Source of the DNA: a virus
Reading direction: 5' to 3' (one strand)
DNA length: 64,000 nt
Virus record (IMG/VR): IMGVR_UViG_3300042090_000890
Location: 33,915 to 97,914 of that record
In this document: positions 19,901-26,300 of the stretch, one piece after another
Numbering within the stretch: the stretch's first letter is position 1
Layout: the number at the start of each line of letters is the position of its first letter
Position numbers and translations under genes: made by a program
Notes under the pieces: generated by a model
Seen by the model: the letters and a program-made list of their open reading frames with translations, nothing else
Databases searched by the model: none
Told to the model about the DNA's origin: nothing

Positions 19901-20584
19901 GTAAACAATTCCGAGGCTTCCGAGAAGGAACTTTCGCAGGACCCTAAACTTTGGTCGTTGTACCAGCATCTACTCCAACAAACGAACGGCATTTCGAATG
20001 GTTCGATCGGCATGCATCCGACTACCCCGCACATGGTTTCCTGGTCGCGCGTCGACACTGATCAGCAGACGAAAGGTAAGAACGCATGGGCGATCGAAGA
20101 GTACCAATCTGACTTTGCTCAGAAGTTCCGCCGCAACTTGAAAGCTCTGGCCAGCAAGTTCCCGTCCGGAACGAAGCTGAGCGGCCAGCATGTAACCGCC
20201 GAGGACATGAAAAAGTACGCGAAGACGATCGACAATCACCTTTCGGACTGGACGGAAGCATCCATGCAGGCGGTGATCGACAACGCGAAGGCGCAAGGCG
20301 TCACGCATTTGTACATGCACGGTGCCGAGATGCGCGGGTACATGTCGAACGGCGGGCGCTACAGCCGCGAGTTCTGGGATAATCCGAACACCAAACCGTT
20401 CACGGTTGGGTTCCGGAAGATTTACGGCGAAAATCCTGCAAAATTTGGCTTCAAGGAATGCGACTATACGGATTACCCGAAGCATAACAAGGACATGCTC
20501 AACAATTTGAAGAAAAACAAGCTGTCCACGAAGTGCTGGGTTCTTGAGCTGCAGCCTCCGGCGCCCAAGAAGAAAAAAGCCTAA
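13991..20584 (+). CDS. Giant alpha-solenoid-type virion protein (2197 residues)
   Basis: Largest gene in the window. I chose ATG 13991; GTG 13982 is in frame but has no better ribosome site. The N-terminal ~500 residues carry short helical repeats of the form hP.hp...l..L (HPNLAPHSIEKLYNH, NPRLPQESINGIIKR, HPRADMDVVNEGLK), like leucine-rich-variant or HEAT repeats. Similar units recur throughout, for example HPNVSEEDLGELF. The last ~230 residues contain WSRVDTDQ, WAIEEYQSDF and VIDNAKAQGVTHLYM. This resembles the 'EIQSDW' domain of large polyvalent proteins of mobile elements. No transmembrane segments are evident. It lies among the head genes and is probably an internal or ejected protein. 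Function is unproven. Confidence 0.65.
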   Translation: MNDEKKLAPDVPADTLHAHVERHMALPEESQSDNDNEDFAAEVASHPNLAPHSIEKLYNHVMKPVSANSTTAATGEAEPMSNVIVGNLLRNPNAPQNIKQDFALKTFHPDNPSSDLHEELADSGILNEQQLKGMSEQVLKAGKEPHAYKHLGPNYYMKYFRGRSQQDPNELDEDGKEQHSREMELGEKGLVNSSRHTPETLDQTIDAFSASKHDPHGLIEKLVNNREDLSKDQLNKIHQWYDSNKNEKSNAYNDDYYHRQRIDSLLEHKNVDPALLAKYAVGKRVSTEALKNPRLPQESINGIIKRIKDPNEWDTRNRVESLLENPSISKDQVRALIQKGSNKAIKHPLADEAAVRDYWQKGSKDLDSSRDILQAKNLPPDVLKELVNHKNQEVAVKALNHPRADMDVVNEGLKRRAKTVQDAARLHPLVAEQQVKEGLKSGATSLANVYTDPKFEAQFDKLPKVDQEAIFNKAHEKYQGTNLAELAKKTKERSENVINSKMNLAMDERVPAAIREAHGKDIANMFEDQVPKNQMLVQRTTDVMSKNHPDDNSRLVTAISHLAINGNKDAQRAILNNPGYLSEVQSNLDLKDAEPDFLESVYRKRQENQANNVQLYDRVGHPELFDKSGHTLRRVFEAPNLPSNVFDEIARNGQQMDQIGAGDYFKRYNDLPEDQQNQKYEHILNSGSQKAAISVVRAKAPPASWDRAFNMLTPDNKQRLIKDEVDHVKSHRPDVFHNAVLGMYNDPADADRPGMSRYESYQAKAVSKLDPESPNDRSVLEQLISIPEAQPGHMPDEGLLDNIPEKMYSKPGDDSLIDHAAASGKGPLAYNMLARKMNTLSREAYVGSYESEDKKAAARQKAEDLVTYLHGRVASMPSFSDADTDNPTAENWYSLMTRQKQGYHDDRFMGALKKAGANLDFLADMPGKDGELVKRQALTDNLLSTQKLQEMSQANSVKDILAIGSPKLRQQSLDSWVVQGNHTPEDLEHLANKVDASVLNPESFEHGRRKSMGEEAVNVFNSRINNLIDLYRTKSPDSLTHVINNALQVSRSDDDLTQEDGRRIVKNILNHVNGAAYGSPEEKASTLLSTYMALKKREMAPANMGKQIERAAVEGKDYDTMIKLSDHKMLSEEGISSLMKAAAQPQTLNSRQIAGVSSMLTSNTPPSAVLDTAKAFENKTAQEVAEGKRPSPADRTKLMRNLFGTFSPSESGPEEVQKNEFLVNYMKKQALDPAVSRYANTHLANMSVQLAEAGDEDQGISLWEQLPNQLTDFDGNYPDIQGAIPSKMLNDPRFIEACGSGWKLSSLAINADRLTGANASTLTNRALAAEPYTVDHQQLFRNFENNEFVAPEDSVKLARSMPDDKFNSLTRELGQSMAGNLIYAAHARIRDVDALVKDPNLAAPNAPFMGAEHRNKILTNLDAYATAIKNADVEEETPNLKDKLGKVSEMIGTIHGHLKTIANHMRLQAPDQVDNIEFARDHAAMLTTLSKIATTNLQLDRDDALKVMDMVKEYHSVQQAAGKEPMPEKTYPATKGLVARAENFEEQDWREMFKADPHAIYALSDRATIPTEALNAAEITKIEKSRNKDENRAKTLFVKTSKDWFSKMSKEDVAHHGKDLLHLYIKLKNADEIFHNDYTYAMEEGMKYMGDSMSHKELTDLLQESGASDLRNSLFKTAVENGVGGVESLKAYAKEFHDQIFSGHSDIHDMEASNLKMKLEPITASPYIDEDLAGQVFDMYDRNKGAMHAAAVDLLANTSTPAKSVKKFTDTLLQNHKDGYKDINKRASANLASQIMQHPNVSEEDLGELFALSNEQFPKYFAPSGKFNPALTNPTYGGKLFRAMPLALPESQKMGPKGEGGTVDEGKCLRDINLQHKDYERMKSTMAMIPAEGMAWAEFKRKFPAEEKSLPPSVKAVFTSAQNKPVMPEQFAQAMRSLDDNSKKYHLTYSEWGSGLQRHNPPGRPNLVVQVNNSEASEKELSQDPKLWSLYQHLLQQTNGISNGSIGMHPTTPHMVSWSRVDTDQQTKGKNAWAIEEYQSDFAQKFRRNLKALASKFPSGTKLSGQHVTAEDMKKYAKTIDNHLSDWTEASMQAVIDNAKAQGVTHLYMHGAEMRGYMSNGGRYSREFWDNPNTKPFTVGFRKIYGENPAKFGFKECDYTDYPKHNKDMLNNLKKNKLSTKCWVLELQPPAPKKKKA

Positions 20585-20588
20585 CCTT
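20580..20588 (+). promoter_or_regulatory. CCTAACCTT, one-base variant of the late-promoter box
   Basis: Overlaps the stop codon of the giant gene and lies 7 nt before the ATG at 20596. One mismatch (T to C) from CCTAATCTT. The layout is the same as at 46503, where an exact copy is 6 nt from an ATG. Confidence 0.4.
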
Positions 20589-20595
20589 TCAGTCT

Positions 20596-21039
20596 ATGAA
20601 TATAGATATCGATTCCTTTTCAGCCGAAGTGACCCAAGAACTGGCCATGTCGCCGCTGGAAAAGGCTCTCCCGCCAAAGCTAAGGTATCGTTTTTACAAG
20701 TGGTTGAAGCAATATCGACATTTGCCAATGCAGCAAGCAAAACCGTCGATGGTCAACAAAACGATCCAGGCAGCTTTCGAGCACATGTCGGCCATCAAAG
20801 AGTTGAAAAAGAACGAATGCATGGTATCTGCTTTCGAAAACGGCGCGATCCGAATGGACTTCGGCGAAGAAGTCGACCCGAAGATTAAGAAAGCCGCAAT
20901 GCAGTGGGCCAAGAAAAAAGGGCTCAAGACGATCGAGGCTTCCATAGAAAAATCGGTCGCAGCTCCGTCATATGTGATCTGTGGACTGTCAGAACCGCCT
21001 AAAGGCGTCTGCGTCGATTACATCAAATACTCTCTCTAA
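20596..21039 (+). CDS. Hypothetical protein with a possible leaderless start
   Basis: 147 residues. The 11 nt between the previous stop and this ATG contain no Shine-Dalgarno sequence, only the end of the box variant. Translation must depend on a leaderless mRNA or on coupling. The first half is basic and helical (LPPKLRYRFYKWLKQYRHLP); the second half looks alpha/beta (CMVSAFENGAIRMDFGEEVD, TIEASIEKS). No family recognised. It is the last gene before the strong regulatory gap ahead of the capsid genes. Confidence 0.6.
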   Translation: MNIDIDSFSAEVTQELAMSPLEKALPPKLRYRFYKWLKQYRHLPMQQAKPSMVNKTIQAAFEHMSAIKELKKNECMVSAFENGAIRMDFGEEVDPKIKKAAMQWAKKKGLKTIEASIEKSVAAPSYVICGLSEPPKGVCVDYIKYSL

Positions 21040-21047
21040 AAATTTTT

Positions 21048-21086
21048 TAGTCAACCAAATCAATAAGTTAACCATTTTGGTCAACT
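21048..21086. promoter_or_regulatory. Operator-like inverted repeat upstream of the capsid operon
   Basis: The 108-bp gap 21040-21147 holds three related boxes: AGTCAACCA (21049-21057), AGTTAACCA (21066-21074) and inverted TGGTCAACT (21078-21086). The last two form a 21-bp near-palindrome with a 3-bp centre and one mismatch. The box TAGTCAACCAAA (21048-21059) also resembles the spacer of the minus-strand promoters at 25077 and 55781. A repressor or activator site is likely. A divergent promoter is possible. Confidence 0.45.
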
Positions 21087-21093
21087 ATTGGTA

Positions 21094-21102
21094 CCTAATC
21101 GT
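21094..21102 (+). promoter_or_regulatory. CCTAATCGT, one-base variant of the late-promoter box
   Basis: Lies 45 nt before the ATG at 21148, directly after the inverted repeat. One mismatch (T to G at position 8). It is the only box not attached to the end of a gene. It would serve the most strongly needed operon, that of the capsid. Confidence 0.4.
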
Positions 21103-21147
21103 ATGGTCTGTAGAACGAACGTTCAATCCTTAATAGGAGGATAAGAT

Positions 21148-21639
21148 ATGAGTGCTTTCACCGCCCAGGCAAAAGTCAGAGAACTGACGCAGCGACTTCA
21201 GTTGCTGATGCCGACTGCTACGATTACGCAGGCGCTTGACGCCAATGGTTATCCGGCAATCAACGTGGCCTACAACACGGCTGTTGCCCAGACCAAAGTT
21301 CTGCAAGATCCCGCCCAGTCCGCAACCGATCCGATGATCGGCGGCGTTCCCGGTCCGGCATATCGCGTGAACGGCCTCGGTCTTGCTCAGACTGCTTACA
21401 GCCCGCACGTCATCGAATTGCTGCAAGACAGCGATCAGACCGACGCGGACAGTCAGTCGTTGAAAGCTCGATTGCATCAAGCTCTCGGAAAGATGGGACT
21501 CAAGATTTTCATCAGTCAAGCTACGCAAGCTACGATTTTGGCGGCTCCAATCGCCTCTTTCGATGCTACTTTCGCAGCTGCGACTCCGTTGATCTCGATT
21601 CCGTCCGACGAAATCAATCCTCTTATCCAGAGTTCGTAA
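21148..21639 (+). CDS. Putative capsid-associated protein
   Basis: 163 residues with a strong ribosome binding site (AGGAGG about 6 nt before the ATG). It is the first gene of the scaffold-capsid operon. Rich in Ala, Gln and Thr with few charges. The middle is Pro/Gly-rich (DPMIGGVPGPAYRVNGLG). The end contains QATQATILAAPIASFDATFAAATPL, which I give only as a composition note. No family recognised. Position and composition suggest a decoration protein or an additional virion protein made in high amounts. Confidence 0.55.
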   Translation: MSAFTAQAKVRELTQRLQLLMPTATITQALDANGYPAINVAYNTAVAQTKVLQDPAQSATDPMIGGVPGPAYRVNGLGLAQTAYSPHVIELLQDSDQTDADSQSLKARLHQALGKMGLKIFISQATQATILAAPIASFDATFAAATPLISIPSDEINPLIQSS

Positions 21640-21670
21640 TAGGGCTCTAACTAAGAAAGGGAATTGGAAC

Positions 21671-22516
21671 ATGAATAAGCCAAAATGGACTGACCAAGAC
21701 GTACAGAGCATCCTTGACAGCGTTGAAGAAACGATTGCCAAGGCCGAAGCTCTTGCGAAGGCAGATCCGGCTGATCCAGATCCGAAGGACGATAAAAATG
21801 CGCCTCCGGATCAGTCAGCTGCACCGGCTTCTTCTGACGCGCCGCCTTCCGGCGACGCTCCTCCTGCAGATGGTTCGGCAGACGGCTCTCAGCCGCCTCC
21901 GGACGGTTCGCAACCTCCGATGGACGGCTCTCAGCCGCCCGCAGAAGGCCAAGAACAACAACTTGCAGCCGAAGGACAACCTGGTGAAGACCAGCCCCTG
22001 TCTGACGAAGAGCTGGCTCAGATTTACGGATCGATGCCGCCCGACGAACTTGAGAGACATTACTCGATCATCCGACAGCAGCTCCAAGCTGCCTACAGCC
22101 AAGATCAAGGTGCCGCTCCTGCTGCTCCTGAGTCTGCTGCTCCTCCCGCTCCTGCTGCACCGGCACCGCAAGGTCCGCCGCAAGAGATGGGCAAGTCGGA
22201 GAAAGATGTGATCGCTGCTCTCGAAAAGCGCGTGGCACAAGCCGAAGAAGCCAATCAAATGGTTGTGAAGGCTTTCGAAGCCCTCGCAAAACCGGCCCGC
22301 AAGTCGATTACCGAGATTCAGGTCATGAACAAGACCGAAATCGATAACTCGCAGCAAACCGGCCCGATGACGGTCGAGCAAGTCAAAGAGAAAGCCCGCA
22401 AGCTCTCTCCGGCCAAGCTCGAAAAGTCGGAACGTGACCTGATAAACCGCCTCTTCATCTCAGGTGAAGGTGCAGAAGAAGTTGAACGAATTATCCACTC
22501 TAAGGGAGGGAAATAA
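21671..22516 (+). CDS. Probable capsid scaffolding protein
   Basis: 281 residues immediately before the major capsid gene, the usual place for scaffold. The first ~165 residues are disordered, acidic and Pro/Ala-rich, with tandem DGSQPP units (about 21895-21945). The C-terminal half is charged helix (EKDVIAALEKRVAQAEEANQ), typical of scaffolds that bind capsid subunits through a basic C-terminal helix. It ends with an Arg/Lys-containing helix and GGK. No sequence signature exists for this class, so the call rests on context and composition. Confidence 0.65.
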   Translation: MNKPKWTDQDVQSILDSVEETIAKAEALAKADPADPDPKDDKNAPPDQSAAPASSDAPPSGDAPPADGSADGSQPPPDGSQPPMDGSQPPAEGQEQQLAAEGQPGEDQPLSDEELAQIYGSMPPDELERHYSIIRQQLQAAYSQDQGAAPAAPESAAPPAPAAPAPQGPPQEMGKSEKDVIAALEKRVAQAEEANQMVVKAFEALAKPARKSITEIQVMNKTEIDNSQQTGPMTVEQVKEKARKLSPAKLEKSERDLINRLFISGEGAEEVERIIHSKGGK

Positions 22517-22518
22517 TA

Positions 22519-23910
22519 ATGGACGATCTAGTCAAGACTCTTGAGAGTCTCGTGAAAACCTTGGAGGCCGGTAACTACAACGTAGCGCCGTCGCAGTTGG
22601 TCCAAGGATCAGCACTCCAGATCGAAAACCTTGAGCCTGTGATGCACAATGTGACGTTTGACGACAGTCACATCAAGCTTCAGAAGCTCTTCTCGGTGAA
22701 GAAAGCCAAGTCATTGCTTGTGCAGTTCAACCGCCAGCTGTCTTATGGACGGTTCGGTGGAACAGCGCAGCGTGAAGGCGCGGTTGGCGACTTGAACGTC
22801 GGCGACTATATCCGGGCTACGGTTCCGATGTGTTTCTACTCTTGTGTTGAGCGCGTAACGATCGCGGCCAACATGGTTGAGACCATCGACGGCAAGAAAG
22901 CCGAAGACCGTGAGGCAGATAACGCCGCAATCAAATTGTCGGCGGACATCGAGTTCGACTCTTTCAAAGGAAAAGCCGATTTCTCGAACAACGGCGTTTT
23001 CGACGGCAACCCGGCCCTCATGCCGGAACTTCCGAGCATGCTCGGTCTCGACTCGCAAGTTCGCATGTCAGACATCCTCGTTTCGACGCAGGATCTGATG
23101 TTCGCATCTTACGGATCGAACAAGTCGGTCGTTCTCTCGCAGAACGGTTCGCTTGATCAGCCGATCATCGAATCCGCAGCTCTCCGCAGCCGCATGAACA
23201 TGGGTAAAGCAGAAACCATGTTCGTTGACCCGGTCATTCTGTCCGGTTACAACACCTCGGTCGCTCTCGGTACGGGCGTGAACTCGATCCAACGGATCGT
23301 GCTCGCAGGCTCCGCACAAGACGCTACCGGTGCTGACCTTCGCAGACAGTGGGTCTCGAACGGAACAGTCGGTCTCGAAGACTCGCGCTTCTTGTCCGGC
23401 AAAACCTCGCCTCTTCGCGCAATGATCGGCAGCCCGCTCCCGCCCGCAACTGCGGTCGGCACGCCCTCCGGCTCCGGCGCTCTCATCCCCGCTGGCACGT
23501 ATGTGTACGGTGTGACGGCTGAGAACGAACGCGGTGAAGGCGTCGAGATGTTCTCGGCATCTGTTGTGGTCGCAGCTGGCCAGCAAGTGGCTCTCGTGAT
23601 CGCAGGCGTTGCAGGCGCTTCGCTCTACAACGTGTATCGCGGCACTTCGGCCTCGAACGCTTACTACATCGGTCGCATCGCTGCGAACGGTTCCGCAAGC
23701 GTGACCTTCACCGATCTCGGCAACAAGTCGCCGGGCTTCGTGACCGGTTACCTCGTCCAGAAGGACACTTGGGGATTCCACGAGTTGGCTCCGTACTCAC
23801 GTATGAAGCTCGCAATCGCGGACTTGAGCGTTCCGGAAGCGCACTTCCGCTTCCTGACTCTCGCAGGCTACCAGCCTCGCAAGAACGTCATCGTCGACAA
23901 CTTGTTCTAA
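22519..23910 (+). CDS. Major capsid protein with an Ig-like insertion
   Basis: 463 residues in the capsid position after the scaffold gene. The N-terminal arm holds EAGNYNVAPSQL, a motif shared with the prohead protease of this phage and of a type common at the start of HK97-fold capsid proteins. The body (YGRFGGTAQREGAVGDL, RMNMGKAETMFVDPVILSGY) fits an HK97-like subunit. Residues about 310-410 form a separate beta domain (PAGTYVYGVTAENERGEG, LYNVYRGTSASNAYYIGRI), like an FN3/Ig insertion that would project from the capsid. A terminator follows at 23942. The capsid call is strong from context. Confidence 0.8.
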   Translation: MDDLVKTLESLVKTLEAGNYNVAPSQLVQGSALQIENLEPVMHNVTFDDSHIKLQKLFSVKKAKSLLVQFNRQLSYGRFGGTAQREGAVGDLNVGDYIRATVPMCFYSCVERVTIAANMVETIDGKKAEDREADNAAIKLSADIEFDSFKGKADFSNNGVFDGNPALMPELPSMLGLDSQVRMSDILVSTQDLMFASYGSNKSVVLSQNGSLDQPIIESAALRSRMNMGKAETMFVDPVILSGYNTSVALGTGVNSIQRIVLAGSAQDATGADLRRQWVSNGTVGLEDSRFLSGKTSPLRAMIGSPLPPATAVGTPSGSGALIPAGTYVYGVTAENERGEGVEMFSASVVVAAGQQVALVIAGVAGASLYNVYRGTSASNAYYIGRIAANGSASVTFTDLGNKSPGFVTGYLVQKDTWGFHELAPYSRMKLAIADLSVPEAHFRFLTLAGYQPRKNVIVDNLF

Positions 23911-23941
23911 TAGAGCAAGGTAAAAGAAAGAATTCGAAAAG

Positions 23942-23964
23942 ACCCGGCCAAAAGCCGGGTTTTT
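23942..23964. terminator. Rho-independent terminator, probably bidirectional
   Basis: Stem ACCCGGC / GCCGGGT (23942-23948 with 23954-23960), loop CAAAA, then TTTT on the plus strand. On the minus strand the stem is followed by CTTTTC. It separates the convergent capsid operon and the minus-strand gene ending at 23969. Confidence 0.85.
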
Positions 23965-23968
23965 CATT

Positions 23969-24265
23969 TTAAGCGGCTTTTCGTGATACGACGCGACGCG
24001 CCTTAAAGTCCACTACAATCAGTTCGCCGGTTTTCGACGGAACGGTGATGTCGAACGAGTGGTCGCGGATCACGAACCACCGCTTACCGCCGACCACACC
24101 GACGAATGAACATCGGAAGCCGGAAAACCCCGGCGCGATCTTCCGGACCTGCCGGATAAGTTCGTTGTTCTCGCGGGTCACTTCGATCTTGTGGGATTTT
24201 ATGCCGTACAGCATCATCTCCTCGACGATTAGATACGCCTCGTCGATAGCAGTATTGAGCATCAT
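23969..24265 (-). CDS. Hypothetical protein
   Basis: 98 residues; its ATG overlaps the stop of the upstream minus-strand gene by 4 nt, so the two form an operon. The N-terminal helix (IDEAYLIVEEMMLYGIKSHKI) is followed by a beta-rich part (FRCSFVGVVGGKRWFVIRDHSFDITVP would be the core; shown as composition only). No recognised family. The stop lies 5 nt from the shared terminator. Confidence 0.7.
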   Translation of the reverse strand: MMLNTAIDEAYLIVEEMMLYGIKSHKIEVTRENNELIRQVRKIAPGFSGFRCSFVGVVGGKRWFVIRDHSFDITVPSKTGELIVVDFKARRVVSRKAA

Positions 24266-25059
24266 GCGGCCTCCTTCAATTTTTCTTGATCTTGTTTCTT
24301 GCGCGCCTTCTCAGCTTCTTTGCCCAGGTATATTAGGTACCTAGTTTTACACCAATCTTCCAGATCGTCCAGTATCAAGCTGCGCTTACCGGCGACAATG
24401 AAGTACATGCTGCCAAGGCAAATTGCCGTAAAGCGGGCCTTTTCCCATTTCGTTTCTCGCAAAAAGAAGCCTCGCTTCAAGTCTTCGAACGTCTTTTTCA
24501 AGTGTTGGCGTTTTAGAGCCATCTTGCGCTGAAAAACTATACGCTTTGCCCAACGCGGCACCTCTGGCGGCTTAGGGTCCATGGCGGCTTGGACACCGGC
24601 CCATGCCAGCACGTTGCGCCACGATTGTACAGAGTAGAATGTCCCGGTTCGCGGGCAGACGATCGGCGCCTTCTCGTGCGGGTACCATCTCCTCTGACCG
24701 TCGACTGTGAATGTTTCGAGGGCTTCGTGGACCTGCATTTCGGTGTGGATCTGACAGATCAACCGCTCAAAGAATCCTTCCGGGCATACAGGATACACGT
24801 CTTCGTAGTCGAATGCCGCACGGTGGTATACCGATATCGGCTCGCCGAACTCGGTGAAGCTGTGGAATTTATTGCCGAACTGGTCCCGCCAGTCGTGGCG
24901 CGACCCTTCCGGGTCGGTGTTTGGCACCCGCCAGGTCAAAGTCAGGATGTGTTTACCCCATCCGTTTTCGTGCAGTTCGATGTTTATACCGTACTTCTCT
25001 TTGCCAGGGAATTGACATCGATCCCACGCCCGCCTCATGTCCTCGAATATATTTCTCAT
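24262..25059 (-). CDS. Hypothetical protein, first gene of a minus-strand pair
   Basis: 265 residues. Preceded by GGAG and by a good sigma-70-like promoter at 25077-25105. The first half is aromatic and His-rich with WRVPNTDPEG, HDWRDQF and a Cys-containing PVCPEGFF; a second Cys segment is IVCPRTGTFYSV. The C-terminal third is basic and helical (KRQHLKKTFEDLKRGFF) and ends in a Lys/Glu-rich helix. I do not recognise a family. Lying opposite to the structural genes with a host-type promoter suggests early expression. Confidence 0.75.
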   Translation of the reverse strand: MRNIFEDMRRAWDRCQFPGKEKYGINIELHENGWGKHILTLTWRVPNTDPEGSRHDWRDQFGNKFHSFTEFGEPISVYHRAAFDYEDVYPVCPEGFFERLICQIHTEMQVHEALETFTVDGQRRWYPHEKAPIVCPRTGTFYSVQSWRNVLAWAGVQAAMDPKPPEVPRWAKRIVFQRKMALKRQHLKKTFEDLKRGFFLRETKWEKARFTAICLGSMYFIVAGKRSLILDDLEDWCKTRYLIYLGKEAEKARKKQDQEKLKEAA

Positions 25060-25076
25060 GGCACTCTCCAGTGTCC

Positions 25077-25105
25077 ATTATCTGATAGTCCACTGAAATG
25101 GTCAA
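25077..25105 (-). promoter_or_regulatory. Sigma-70-type promoter for the 24262-25059 gene
   Basis: On the minus strand, TTGACC (25105-25100) and GATAAT (25082-25077) are separated by exactly 17 nt. The spacer contains GTGGACTAT, also found in the promoter spacer at 55781-55809, so the two may be co-regulated. Confidence 0.7.
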
Positions 25106-25138
25106 CTATAAAATGGTAGCCAAAAACGGTTTCTGACG

Positions 25139-25144
25139 TATAAT
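25139..25144 (+). promoter_or_regulatory. TATAAT -10 box for the 25164 operon
   Basis: A perfect TATAAT, with the ribosome site AGGAGG at 25154-25159 only 9 nt further on. No convincing -35 lies 16-18 nt upstream, so the promoter may need an activator. It is divergent from the minus-strand promoter at 25077-25105. Confidence 0.5.
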
Positions 25145-25163
25145 GAGTCGTACAGGAGGCCAA

Positions 25164-25472
25164 ATGAGCTATATTTCAAAGAAAGAAAAGAAACGTGTCT
25201 CAAAGCTGATCACCAACAAATTATTGGCGATGGGCGTCAAGGACGAGTTGACGATGGTCGGGTCAGGGAAGACTCGCCAATTTTATCGGAAAGACGATAA
25301 AGGCAATCTGATCACCGAGAAAGGTAAGGACGGCAAGGCTGTACCGAAGCTCTTCGACGTGGAAATGCCGATTGCAATGAACGTCCTCCGCCGGACCGTC
25401 CGCGAGCTGCGGAACCAGCCGGTGGAAGTCATCAACGCTTTTCTGAATATGCAGACCGGCCCGCAGGAGTAG
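25164..25472 (+). CDS. Hypothetical small basic protein
   Basis: 102 residues starting at ATG 25164, chosen because AGGAGG lies 4 nt upstream; the longer frame from 25143 begins inside the TATAAT box. Lys-rich N-terminus (SYISKKEKKRVSKLITNKL) and a helical C-terminus (PIAMNVLRRTVRELRNQPVE). First gene of the early-type operon that continues with the CYTH-like gene, one base away. No family recognised. A nucleic-acid-binding role would fit its charge. Confidence 0.7.
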   Translation: MSYISKKEKKRVSKLITNKLLAMGVKDELTMVGSGKTRQFYRKDDKGNLITEKGKDGKAVPKLFDVEMPIAMNVLRRTVRELRNQPVEVINAFLNMQTGPQE

Positions 25473-25473
25473 A

Positions 25474-26064
25474 ATGGCTAAGTGGAAGGAAATCGAAATC
25501 AAATGGAACGCGCGGCGAGTGCGTCGCGCTGATTTCAACAAGGCATTGAGAGCACACCTTCGCGGCAAGAAGTGGAAGCTGGTCTCGATCGCTGGTTTCG
25601 ACTATTACCATATCAACGGCCCGTTCGTGCTCAGGCACCGGCATGGTGCGTCAACTAACGAGCTGACAGTCAAAGCCCGTACCTCAAATCAGTCGACTAC
25701 CGTCCGGAAAGAAGTGAACGTCAAGTTGCCGCCAGACGCGTCGCCTATGCTCGTCCGCGAGATGATGGTCGAACTCGGCTTCAGTAAGATCCTGCCGATC
25801 TACAAGGACTGCGACATCTACTTCGTGAAAGACGGCAAGTACATAGTCGACATCGTGTGGTACCGCGCATCATGCAACGGCGAGCGCCGCATGGACCTGA
25901 TCGAGGTAGAGATCCACAATGCCCCGATTAAAACATCGATCGAAATGCTGAACAAATGGAAGAAATTCCTTTCAGAGAACTTCGGCTTGACCGACTCCGA
26001 TATCATCAACGATTCCCTATATGAAATCTACTCTGGCAAACGCTACAGGATGAGCAAATCATGA
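25474..26064 (+). CDS. CYTH/triphosphate-tunnel metalloenzyme-like protein
   Basis: 196 residues. It opens with the CYTH signature ExExK (E6-I-E8-I-K10). Strands that follow have the paired charges of this fold: FVLRHRHG (RxR), NELTVKAR (TxK), TVRKEVNVKL (RxE), an LGF..I.K stretch, a D-x-V strand and LIEVEI (ExE) near residue 147. CYTH proteins are beta-barrel tunnels that bind triphosphates with divalent metal; known activities are adenylate cyclase class IV, thiamine triphosphatase and tripolyphosphatase. Which one applies here cannot be told. It overlaps the next gene by ATGA. It is the second triphosphate-tunnel protein of this phage, with 44256-46502. Confidence 0.7.
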   Translation: MAKWKEIEIKWNARRVRRADFNKALRAHLRGKKWKLVSIAGFDYYHINGPFVLRHRHGASTNELTVKARTSNQSTTVRKEVNVKLPPDASPMLVREMMVELGFSKILPIYKDCDIYFVKDGKYIVDIVWYRASCNGERRMDLIEVEIHNAPIKTSIEMLNKWKKFLSENFGLTDSDIINDSLYEIYSGKRYRMSKS

Positions 26065-26300
26065 CGCAAGAAGAAGCCGTTCAACGATTGACCGACGTCA
26101 TGTTACCTCTGATCGAAAACCGCACCCGCGATGAAGGCGAATTCGAAGGTCTTTTCGCGGCAGCGGCGGACAAATTGACCAAAGAAGAGCTGTCTGCTAT
26201 ACTGTGTTTCGTGATAGCCGACTACGAGATTTTCTTCGACGTGTTCGAAAAGGCGGCGGAGAACTCGATACTTAAAGGCTTGAGGAGTCGCAGTGCTTAA
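26061..26300 (+). CDS. Hypothetical small acidic protein
   Basis: 79 residues, all predicted helix (EEAVQRLTDVMLPLIENRT, KLTKEELSAILCFVIADYE). Coupled to the CYTH gene by ATGA and overlapping the next gene by 8 nt. No family recognised. Confidence 0.65.
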   Translation: MTQEEAVQRLTDVMLPLIENRTRDEGEFEGLFAAAADKLTKEELSAILCFVIADYEIFFDVFEKAAENSILKGLRSRSA

